From: an uncultured Caryophanales bacterium | GTDB lineage: Bacteria > Bacillota_I > Bacilli_A > RFN20 > CAG-826 | Reading direction: 5' to 3' | DNA: 7,935 bases | NCBI GenBank assembly: GCA_946401755.1 | Contig: CAMIVH010000039.1 | Span: 1 to 7,935 of the forward strand | Part shown: in pieces, positions 1 to 6,235 of the stretch | Layout: every line of letters starts with the position of its first letter | Position numbering within the stretch: position 1 is the first letter of the stretch | The notes under the pieces: generated by a model | Told to the model about the DNA's origin: nothing | Database searches by the model: none | The model's input: the letters and a program-made list of their open reading frames with translations, nothing else | Position numbers and translations under genes: made by a program

Positions 1-120
1 AGCGAGAACGTGTGGGTGTTTATATCCTATTTAAGAAAGAAATTAGATAGTATTAACTCCAAGGTTAAGATTAAATCAATTCGTTACCAAGGTTATTACT
101 TGGAGTATAACAATGATTAG
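1..120 (+). CDS. Response regulator, OmpR/PhoB family (C-terminal end only)
   Basis: The reading frame is open from base 1 to a TAG stop at 118-120; the start lies outside the window. The 39 visible residues match the end of an OmpR/PhoB winged-helix DNA-binding domain. VWVFISYLRKKLD is the recognition-helix region (family pattern VdvyIryLRkKl), and IKSIRYQGYYL is the closing beta-hairpin wing (family pattern IkTVrGvGYrl). The product is a transcription factor switched on by phosphorylation of a receiver domain not seen here. Its last 8 bases overlap the start of the histidine kinase, the usual arrangement of a translationally coupled two-component pair. It probably receives phosphate from that kinase. 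Its target genes cannot be read from the sequence; the adjacent VTC operon is a plausible candidate by proximity only. Confidence 0.88.
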   Translation, partial: SENVWVFISYLRKKLDSINSKVKIKSIRYQGYYLEYNND

Positions 121-1450
121 AAAACTTCGTTTACGTTTTATCTTGGCGGCCTTAGTGTCGATTCTTTTTGTTTTGGCGGCCACAATCGCGGCGATTAATG
201 TCTCTAACTACATGAAAGTGGAAAGAGAAACAAAAGAATCGTTAGATAGTGTTATTGAATATGGTCATCAATCAAGATTGATGTTTTATTCTGGTAACTG
301 GGGTGGTCAATATGGTGGAGGCCAATTTGGTGGTGGTCAAGGTGGCATGGGTCCACAAGATCCAGGTAGAAGAAACCAAGATTTAAATGAACAATACTTC
401 ATCACTGTTTTTGATGAATCTGGTTCTATTGAATATGATGACTATACACATATTGCCCCAGGTGATAGTGACGCTGAATTACGTCAGTTAATGTCTATGA
501 AGATATATGCCTCTGGTGAAACAGAAGGCTCTGTTGGCCAACTTCGTTTTAAGCGCGTTGATACTGATGACACTGTTGAAAGAGTGACTTGGGAATATGG
601 TCCACAAGGTCCTCAAACAGTTACAGAAGAGATTGAAGTAAAACTTACTTTCGTTGCATTCTTAGATACTTCAGAAAGATATCATAACTTCAATAACTTC
701 TTTGTAAGTAGTATGGTTATCGCCGCTATTTCATATACCGTCTTAGCTCTTTTAATTATCTTATCTAGTAAGTTAGTCTTTAAAACTAGTGAAGAATCAT
801 ATAAGAAACAAAAGGCGTTCATCACTAATGCATCACATGAATTAAAGACGCCTTTAACAATTATTTCTACTGACTTAGAGTTAATTGAAATGGACCACGG
901 TAAAACCGAATGGACTGAATCTATTCATGACCAAGTTTTAAGACTAAACACCATGACTAAACAATTAGTGACTCTCTCTAGACTTGATGAGGCTAATTTA
1001 GATAACTATCCTTTTGCGACCTTCTCTTTAACTCAACTTGCGGATGAGTCTATTGAAGCCTTCGCACCTACTTATAAAAATAGAGAACTGACATTTAAGC
1101 ATGAAGTTGGTCTAGATATCGATATCAGGGCTAATAAATATTTAATTAATGAATTATTCTATATCTTTTTAGATAACGCTTTAAAATACACGAAGAATAA
1201 AGGTGAAGTCACCTTAATAGTGAGAAAGAACATCAATAAGAAAGTGGATATTATCTTCTCTAATGATATTGAAGATGATGAAATGGACACTAATCAATTA
1301 TTTGAAAGATTTTATCGTAGTCCAAAATCTTCTTCTAAAGAAGGTTCTGGAATTGGACTAAGTATCGCTAAAGAAATCATTGAATTACATAAAGGCAAAG
1401 TTAATGTTTCCGTTAAAGAGGGCAAAATTTACTTCAACATTACTTTATAA
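113..1450 (+). CDS. Membrane sensor histidine kinase with Gly/Gln-rich external segment
   Basis: This 445-residue protein has a membrane segment at about residues 8-30, an external sensor region at about 31-195, a second membrane segment at about 197-218, and a cytoplasmic kinase core. The HisKA box is NASHELKTPL with phospho-acceptor His242. The N box is FLDNALKYT (Asn355), the F box is LFERFYR (396-402) and the G2 box is GSGIGLSIAK (411-420). No obvious HAMP linker separates membrane segment 2 from HisKA. The G1 box is degenerate (SNDIEDDE at 383-390, not DxGxG), as in some Firmicutes kinases. The sensor region carries an unusual tract at about 61-82 rich in GGQ and GGG. The start ATG lies inside the end of the response regulator gene, indicating translational coupling. 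The family autophosphorylates on His and passes phosphate to the regulator. The signal is unknown; the glycine tract is shared in style with the lipoprotein downstream. Confidence 0.93.
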   Translation: MIRKLRLRFILAALVSILFVLAATIAAINVSNYMKVERETKESLDSVIEYGHQSRLMFYSGNWGGQYGGGQFGGGQGGMGPQDPGRRNQDLNEQYFITVFDESGSIEYDDYTHIAPGDSDAELRQLMSMKIYASGETEGSVGQLRFKRVDTDDTVERVTWEYGPQGPQTVTEEIEVKLTFVAFLDTSERYHNFNNFFVSSMVIAAISYTVLALLIILSSKLVFKTSEESYKKQKAFITNASHELKTPLTIISTDLELIEMDHGKTEWTESIHDQVLRLNTMTKQLVTLSRLDEANLDNYPFATFSLTQLADESIEAFAPTYKNRELTFKHEVGLDIDIRANKYLINELFYIFLDNALKYTKNKGEVTLIVRKNINKKVDIIFSNDIEDDEMDTNQLFERFYRSPKSSSKEGSGIGLSIAKEIIELHKGKVNVSVKEGKIYFNITL

Positions 1451-1483
1451 AAATACTTTTTAACTTTAATTTCATTTAAGTTT

Positions 1484-1526
1484 ATCTTCCTATGCTTAAG
1501 TTAGACAAAGAGTTAGGAAGATTTTT
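1484..1526 (+). terminator. Intrinsic terminator after the histidine kinase gene
   Basis: A perfect 9-bp stem, ATCTTCCTA (1484-1492) with TAGGAAGAT (1514-1522), has a 21-nt loop and is followed by a T run (1522-1526). It lies 33 bases past the kinase stop and 40 bases before the next start, so it should separate the two-component genes from the VTC operon, at least partly. The loop is long and the stem A/T-rich, so read-through is possible. No clear promoter for the VTC operon can be picked out in the remaining bases. Confidence 0.7.
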
Positions 1527-1565
1527 ATTAACCACTCTTTTGTTTATAGAAAAAGGGAGGCTCAA

Positions 1566-2312
1566 ATGGACGCTATTACAATGATGCAACGTATTGAAAT
1601 GAAGTTCATCCTCACTAAGGACCAATTAGTGGCTTTTAAGAATGCCCTTACTGGTCATATGGAAGTTGATCGATACGGTAAAACATCCATTGCCTCTATT
1701 TACTATGACACTCCTGATTATTATTTAATCAGGACATCATTAGAAAAGCCTATCTATAAAGAAAAGATTAGATTAAGATCTTATGGCTTAGCTAATGATA
1801 ATCACCAAGTCTATTTAGAACTTAAAAGAAAAGTTGAAGACTTTGTGTATAAAAGAAGAATTAGTTTAAACGAAGATACTGCGGTTTCTTTCCTTAATAA
1901 AAATTCAGCCATGCACAACAAGGATGACCAAGTATCTTCTGAACTCGTCTACTTCCGCGACCATTATCAAAATTTGGAACCAAAGATAATGGTAATTTAT
2001 GATAGGACTTCCTATGCGGAAGTAGATGGGAACATCAGATTAACGATTGATGAAGCCCCTAGATACCGCACTCATGATTTAAATCTTCACACTAATATGG
2101 AAGGTGAATTACTTTTACCACCTGGTAGTGCCATCTTAGAAATCAAAGTGCAACAAGAATTACCTCTTTGGTTAGTGCATATCTTAAGTGAAAACAAAAT
2201 CTATAAAACAAGTTTCTCTAAAGTTGGAACAGCTTATAGATTAATGGCCAATAAACAAACATATCAACAAGAAAGGAGATTAGCCCATGAACTCGTTGTT
2301 CAACATGCTTAG
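1566..2312 (+). CDS. VTC-domain polyphosphate polymerase family protein
   Basis: This 248-residue soluble protein has the signature of the VTC domain, a tunnel-shaped triphosphate-tunnel (CYTH-like) fold. In yeast Vtc4 this domain makes polyphosphate from ATP. Visible hallmarks are RIEMK at the first strand (Arg9, Glu11, Lys13), IYYDTPD (45-51), KIRLR (67-71), the basic/acidic strand LELKRK (84-89), KRR (96-98), YDR (145-147), ILEIK with Glu192 and Lys194, and the closing KTSFSKVGTAYR (214-225). All charge clusters expected to line the tunnel seem present, so it is probably active. There is no membrane segment or SPX domain. Translation is well supported by GGGAGG (1555-1560) six bases before the ATG. 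The gene overlaps the DUF4956 gene by 26 bases, a pairing seen repeatedly in bacteria, often with CotH or carbohydrate-binding surface proteins. Activity and product are inferred from the family. Confidence 0.9.
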   Translation: MDAITMMQRIEMKFILTKDQLVAFKNALTGHMEVDRYGKTSIASIYYDTPDYYLIRTSLEKPIYKEKIRLRSYGLANDNHQVYLELKRKVEDFVYKRRISLNEDTAVSFLNKNSAMHNKDDQVSSELVYFRDHYQNLEPKIMVIYDRTSYAEVDGNIRLTIDEAPRYRTHDLNLHTNMEGELLLPPGSAILEIKVQQELPLWLVHILSENKIYKTSFSKVGTAYRLMANKQTYQQERRLAHELVVQHA

Positions 2313-2985
2313 CAACATCGATAAAGTCGTTATTGCTTTAATTATCGTGGCTATTGCCTTTACTATCTCTATGTTATTTACTTTAGTCATTTCATTAAAA
2401 ATGAAAGGCACTAAGAGTTTCTTTATTACAAGCGCAATTATGCCAATGATTGTAGCCGCTGTTGTATCAATGGTTTCAATCTTCTTAGATGATACAACTT
2501 CAGGTGCAGTTAGAATTGCCACAATTGCTGTAGCTTTAGGCTTAGTTAGATTTAGAAGCGCTAATGCAAAAGCGGAAGAATTATTGTTATTATTCGCTGG
2601 TATTGCAATTGGCTTAGTCTGTGGCTTAGGTTATGTCGCTTTCGCAGCGATATTCGCTGCTTTCGTTGCCATTTTATACATCTTACTTACCAGTGTTAAT
2701 CTCTTTAATGGTAAAAGATTTGATGGTGAAAAAATGCTTAAAATCACCATTCCAGAATCTCTTGAATATAAAGAAGTATTTGATGATACATTTGCCCGTT
2801 ATTTAAAACATAACGAACTCATTGAAGTTAAAACAACGGGTATGGGATCTTTATTTAAGCTTTCATACAAGGTTGAACTTAAGAATAAAAAAGAAGAAAA
2901 AGCATTCATTGATGAACTTAGAACTAAGAATGGAAATTTAGAAATCTCCATCTTACCATTCGTGGGAGAAGATAGATCGTTATAA
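2287..2985 (+). CDS. DUF4956 family multi-pass membrane protein
   Basis: This 232-residue protein has about four to five hydrophobic segments in its first 140 residues (roughly 13-37, 43-66, 73-90, 97-113 and 114-137). A charged soluble tail of about 95 residues follows. The stretch LGLVRFRSANAKAEE (84-98) followed by a Gly-rich helix (FAGIAIGLVCGLGY) is the conserved core of DUF4956 proteins. The ribosome binding site AAAGGAG (2272-2278) lies inside the VTC gene and the ATG is 26 bases before that gene's stop, so the two are co-translated. The function of DUF4956 is not established. Its constant company with a soluble VTC domain suggests that it anchors the polymerase or forms a path for its product, analogous to the membrane part of the eukaryotic VTC complex. 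That role is inference. Confidence 0.88.
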   Translation: MNSLFNMLSNIDKVVIALIIVAIAFTISMLFTLVISLKMKGTKSFFITSAIMPMIVAAVVSMVSIFLDDTTSGAVRIATIAVALGLVRFRSANAKAEELLLLFAGIAIGLVCGLGYVAFAAIFAAFVAILYILLTSVNLFNGKRFDGEKMLKITIPESLEYKEVFDDTFARYLKHNELIEVKTTGMGSLFKLSYKVELKNKKEEKAFIDELRTKNGNLEISILPFVGEDRSL

Positions 2986-3000
2986 AGGAGGAAATAAGTT

Positions 3001-5244
3001 ATGAAAAATAAGAAACTATTTTTATTACCATGCACCCTCTTTTTAGCGATGTCTATTTCCGCTTGCGGAAATATCGTAAATCCATCAAATAACACCAATC
3101 CAAGCCATAGCTACAGTGAAACTGAAGTCAATGGTGTTTCTCTTAACTATGATTCCTTAACCATGCAAGCAGGTAAAACAGTTGTCTTAACTGCAACAGT
3201 TACTCCAGATACCGCATTAAATAAAGAAGTATCTTGGACAAGTAGTAACACCAGTGTCGCTACTGTTAATAATGGTGCAGTTACCGCGATTAAAGTAGGT
3301 ACCACAGTTATTACAGTCACCACTAAAGATGGTGGTCATACTGCGACATGCGTTTTAACAGTTATTGCTAAAGAAGAAGATGAAGAATCATATAAACCAG
3401 ATGAAACAGATGCATCTATTTATTTCATCACTGCTAAAACATTAAGTAATGGTACGTATGATTCTAGTGCGGATGAATATACCTTCTCCATTAATCAAAA
3501 CTATAAGCAAATCTATGTTAATGCTCCAGATAAAACAATCGTCTTAGAACTCAATGGTGTCACTATTGAAAATGGCACAAACGCACCTATTTATGTAGAG
3601 GACTGTGAAGGTATTGAAATCTCTGCTAAAAAGAACACAGTTAACTATGTTAAAGATAAACGTACATCCTTAGTGGGTGAATCATATAAAGGGGCGATTT
3701 ATGTCGCTAATGGTGACTTAAAACTTAAAGGTACAGGTACCTTAAATATTGAATCTACTTACTATAATGGTGTCCACTGTAAGGATGATGTAAAAATCCA
3801 AAAACAAACACTAAATATTACTGCTCCAGGGCACGGTATTAAAGGCAACGATAGTGTGACCATTACTAGTGGCACAATCGATATCTCTTGTGGTGGAGAT
3901 GGCTTACATACTGATAATAGTGATATCTCTTCTAAAAACAATCAAAGAGGTAATGTCACCATAAATGGTGGTATAGTCACAATTAATTCTTGGAGTGACG
4001 CTATTCAAGCAGCGTATAACGCCATCATCGATCAAGCTGATGATGCTGTTCCAACTACATTCGTAGCTAAAACAAATAAGTATTCTTCCTATAGTGGAGA
4101 TACAGTTACTACAAGTACCAGTAACTTCTACTTAAGAATGAATTCAACTACCTATTCAAATGGTAACTATAGCTATGCTGCCTATATTGATGGTAACTGG
4201 TATCCAGCGACCTATAAAGGCACACAAAGCGAAGGTGGTCAACAACCTGGTGGTCCTGGTGGCCCAGGAGGTGGAGGTGGTAGTAGGAGCTACTATATCT
4301 ACCAATTAGATAAACCAGCGGGAGCGACAAGTTTCACCTTATATCGCTTTAATAAAGGTAGTGAATATTCACAAGAAAACTATAACGCGACTAGTGACGC
4401 AAAAGCCTTCAACAGTGCTTATGATATGGTCACTATTTCCGTGAATAATAAAACAATCAACTTTTCAAGTTGGAGTAACTATTCTTCAGGTAACTCTAAT
4501 GGAGCGGATGTCTCCGCTAAAGGTATTAAAGCAGAGAATGAAATCTATATCAAAAAAGGCACTATTGATATCAAAGCCTATGATGATGCAATTCACGCTA
4601 ATAATGATGGAGTAATTGAAAATGGTAATACTCCATTAGGTAACGTTATCGTTAGTGGTGGTTCTCTCACATTGGAAGCTAGTGATGATGGTGTCCACGC
4701 AGATGGTAATATGACCATCAGTGGTGGAGAAATAAATGTTAAATCCGCTTATGAAGGTTTAGAAGCAAATGTCTTCAATATCAGTGGTGGTTCTACCTAT
4801 GTCTATGCTACAGATGATGGTATGAACGCTACTAAGGGTAAATCAAATCCTGCTATTAATGTCAGTGGTGGTTTACTTGATATTGAAGTTCCAACAAATG
4901 GCGATACCGATGGTATCGACAGTAATGGTACATACACCCAAACCGGTGGTGTTGTAATAGTTAAAGGTCCAGGTAATGCTGGTGGTAATAATTTCGGTGC
5001 AGCAGCTTTAGATACAGATGGTAACGTCAGTATCAGCGATGGCACATTAATCATCTTTGGTGGTATGGAAAAGACTCCGACACTTAGTTCCAATGTCACC
5101 AAGACACTCTGCTCTTCTAATAGTGTATCTACTGGAAGTCACAGTGTCGCATTCCCAAATAGCATCAGCTATTCGACGACCCTTAAAAATTCCTCACGCG
5201 GATGTCTAGTCTATAGTGCACTAGGATCCGCAACGCTGAAATAA
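3001..5244 (+). CDS. Lipoprotein with Big_2 domain and Cthe_2159-like carbohydrate-binding beta-helix
   Basis: This 747-residue exported protein has a signal peptide ending in lipobox ISAC (19-22), so Cys22 is the predicted lipid-anchored first residue. An Asn/Ser-rich spacer follows, then a Big_2 immunoglobulin-like domain at about 43-122 (WTSSNTSVATVNNG core) and an acidic linker (124-137). From about 138 on there are many short beta-strand rungs with motifs such as NGVTIENG, GTLNIES, GGDGLHTDN, DDAIHANNDG and SDDGVHADGN. These are typical of the right-handed beta-helix Cthe_2159/DUF4353 family, whose founding member binds polysaccharides. The helix is interrupted at about 338-500 by a non-helical insertion containing a Gly/Pro tract (411-428). 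AAAGGAGG (2984-2991) overlaps the preceding stop and sits 9 bases before the ATG. The protein likely acts at the outer membrane face or in the wall. The ligand is unknown; acidic polysaccharide is only a family-based guess. Confidence 0.87.
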   Translation: MKNKKLFLLPCTLFLAMSISACGNIVNPSNNTNPSHSYSETEVNGVSLNYDSLTMQAGKTVVLTATVTPDTALNKEVSWTSSNTSVATVNNGAVTAIKVGTTVITVTTKDGGHTATCVLTVIAKEEDEESYKPDETDASIYFITAKTLSNGTYDSSADEYTFSINQNYKQIYVNAPDKTIVLELNGVTIENGTNAPIYVEDCEGIEISAKKNTVNYVKDKRTSLVGESYKGAIYVANGDLKLKGTGTLNIESTYYNGVHCKDDVKIQKQTLNITAPGHGIKGNDSVTITSGTIDISCGGDGLHTDNSDISSKNNQRGNVTINGGIVTINSWSDAIQAAYNAIIDQADDAVPTTFVAKTNKYSSYSGDTVTTSTSNFYLRMNSTTYSNGNYSYAAYIDGNWYPATYKGTQSEGGQQPGGPGGPGGGGGSRSYYIYQLDKPAGATSFTLYRFNKGSEYSQENYNATSDAKAFNSAYDMVTISVNNKTINFSSWSNYSSGNSNGADVSAKGIKAENEIYIKKGTIDIKAYDDAIHANNDGVIENGNTPLGNVIVSGGSLTLEASDDGVHADGNMTISGGEINVKSAYEGLEANVFNISGGSTYVYATDDGMNATKGKSNPAINVSGGLLDIEVPTNGDTDGIDSNGTYTQTGGVVIVKGPGNAGGNNFGAAALDTDGNVSISDGTLIIFGGMEKTPTLSSNVTKTLCSSNSVSTGSHSVAFPNSISYSTTLKNSSRGCLVYSALGSATLK

Positions 5245-5266
5245 TCAGCGAATTCCTTTCTCTCTT

Positions 5267-5297
5267 GGAAAAGGCTGCTTCGGTGGCCTTTTCTTTT
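5267..5297 (+). terminator. Intrinsic terminator with UUCG tetraloop, end of VTC operon
   Basis: AAAAGGC (5269-5275) pairs with GCCTTTT (5286-5292). It is extended inward by two wobble pairs and a C-G pair closing a UUCG tetraloop (5279-5282), and outward by G5268-C5293. A T run (5289-5292, 5294-5297) follows. It lies 23 bases after the lipoprotein stop. A second small perfect hairpin, CGCTGA (5234-5239) with TCAGCG (5245-5250), spans the stop codon itself and may protect the mRNA end. Confidence 0.9.
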
Positions 5298-5313
5298 GCT
5301 CTTATATTAAGAA

Positions 5314-5349
5314 AGGAGTGCGTGCATATGCCCGCACCCACACACTCCT
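5314..5349. repeat. Imperfect inverted repeat downstream of the operon terminator
   Basis: AGGAGTG (5314-5320) is the exact complement of CACTCCT (5343-5349), and inside it GTGC (5322-5325) complements GCAC (5334-5337). The result is an interrupted stem island in otherwise A/T-rich DNA. No T run follows on the plus strand; the minus strand has only a weak TTTCTT. It could be a second transcript-end hairpin, an operator or a chance structure. A 17-codon frame (ATG 5328 to TAA 5381) overlaps it behind AAAGGAG (5312-5318), but nothing else supports translation. Confidence 0.4.
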
Positions 5350-5354
5350 GCGCT

Positions 5355-5529
5355 CATAAAAATATTAAAATTAATAAATAATGAAAAATAATGATAAAAA
5401 TCGGTAAAAAATATATAAAAAAACAATAAAAATAAATAATTTTAAAAATATTTTCAAATAAAAAAGTTAGATAAAATCAAAGAAAAATCTATTACATAAA
5501 AAATAATTAAAAAATTTTTAAAAAAAGTG
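5355..5529. other. Extremely A/T-rich, A-tract-loaded segment upstream of the ncRNA promoter
   Basis: This stretch is nearly all A and T, with the A's concentrated on the plus strand. Runs of four to seven A's recur at roughly one helical turn (centres near 5360, 5368, 5386, 5398, 5408 and 5420, and again further on). No protein gene is visible in it. Phased A-tracts can bend DNA, and A/T-rich DNA just upstream of a promoter can bind the RNA polymerase alpha subunit. Both fit a strong promoter for the RNA that follows, but both are inference. Confidence 0.45.
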
Positions 5530-5563
5530 TTGCAATAATTTTTAAATAAGTGCATACTATAAT
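5530..5563 (+). promoter_or_regulatory. Promoter of the large non-coding RNA
   Basis: A perfect TATAAT lies at 5558-5563, preceded by TG at 5551-5552. A TTGCAA sequence at 5530-5535 resembles a -35 element, but its distance is 22 bases from TATAAT, or 19 from the overlapping TACTAT (5555-5560). The exact element pairing is therefore uncertain. The position is strong support: it marks the switch from A/T-rich DNA to the G/C-richer structured region, and a hairpin with a GAAA tetraloop begins within about 5 bases of it. Confidence 0.65.
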
Positions 5564-5620
5564 AACCCACCCGGGAAACCGAGTGAGTAAGATAATAAGA
5601 ATTGATAGATTCTTATATAT

Positions 5621-5929
5621 CTTAAGACCAGGTAAATCAATCAACGCAGGTATCTAAGTTGCTAAAGCGTTTCCAGGATTAAAGAAAAGGTCTGGATCAA
5701 TGATTGTACTGGCAGATTGGTTCTCGAATCAATCAAGGGCAAGTCCTCCCTGTTCCAGTGGATGCTGAATTAGAGTTTGACAGCATAAACCCACCGCCCG
5801 ACAAGATCGAAGAGGATGATGAAGGCCAATTACCCATCAACACCCCACATTCAGGCTAAAGCAACTCAAAACCTGAAATAAGTTAACTGGTCAGTAATGG
5901 CACAGAGAGCGAATGGGCGAAAACTTAGC
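5621..5929 (+). repeat. ncRNA module 1 of 3
   Basis: The module opens with CTTAAGA (5621-5627). The helix CAATCA (5638-5643) with TGATTG (5701-5706) encloses a hairpin CCAG (5673-5676) with CTGG (5692-5695), whose loop region carries GGATTAAAG (5676-5684). Next comes ACTGG (5708-5712) with CCAGT (5755-5759). GTGG (5758-5761, an alternative to or stack on the previous helix) with CCAC (5791-5794) encloses ATGCTG (5762-5767) with CAGCAT (5781-5786). GACA (5800-5803) and GAAGAGGATGA (5809-5819) are conserved linkers. The distal part has GCCA-TTAC (5825-5833) with GTAATGGC (5894-5901), enclosing TTCAGG (5850-5855) with CCTGAA (5872-5877), whose loop contains ACTCA. Confidence 0.8.
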
Positions 5930-6235
5930 CTTAAAAGTAAGACGATCACCACTAAAACGACGTTGATAGTAAGGCTCTGGGATTAAAGTTCCCAGTCAAT
6001 GATCGCAAAGGCTGGAAATCCGCAAGGAAATCCAAACGGCAAACCTCACTGCTACAGTGGTCGCTGAGTTAGAGTTTAACAGCGTAAAACCACCGCCGGA
6101 CACAAGACAAAGAGGGAAAAAGAAAGCGAGTTAGAGAAAACCTAACCGCAAAGCCTAAATCTCATTACTCAACCTAACGTGAGATGATAGTAAGAGAACC
6201 CAGATGGAAATCTTACAAAGAAAAGGCCTAAAGAA
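5930..6235 (+). repeat. ncRNA module 2 of 3
   Basis: This copy aligns with module 1 at an offset of about 304-309 bases. CGATCA (5943-5948) pairs with TGATCG (6000-6005), enclosing the hairpin CTGGGA (5977-5982) with TCCCAG (5990-5995) and the conserved GGATTAAAG (5980-5988). A TCC-GCAA-GGA tetraloop hairpin lies in the next segment (6018-6027). GTGG (6057-6060) with CCAC (6090-6093) encloses CGCTG (6062-6066) with CAGCG (6080-6084). GACA (6099-6102) and AAGAGG (6110-6115) are kept. Distally, GTTAG (6130-6134) pairs with CTAAC (6142-6146), and ATCTCA (6159-6164) pairs with TGAGAT (6180-6185) around a loop with TACTCA. Confidence 0.8.

Noticed and set aside
1501..1550. Promoter for the VTC operon between the terminator and the VTC start
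   Set aside because: TAGACA (1502-1507) and TATAGA (1545-1550) resemble promoter elements but have no well-spaced partners, so no call is made.
2280..2522. Minus-strand open frame opposite the DUF4956 gene
   Set aside because: It is antisense to a well-supported membrane protein gene; its hydrophobic composition is a by-product of the complementary strand.
2799..3098. Minus-strand open frame across the DUF4956/lipoprotein junction
   Set aside because: It covers the strong ribosome binding site and signal peptide of a plus-strand gene and shows no family signature.
4148..5102. Two minus-strand open frames within the lipoprotein gene
   Set aside because: They are shadows of the repetitive beta-helix coding sequence, with no start signals or domains.
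5715..5734. tRNA T-arm-like sequence (GGTTC and CGAATC)
   Set aside because: There is an extra base between the halves, no acceptor stem, D-arm or anticodon arm around it, and the segment pairs locally within ncRNA module 1.
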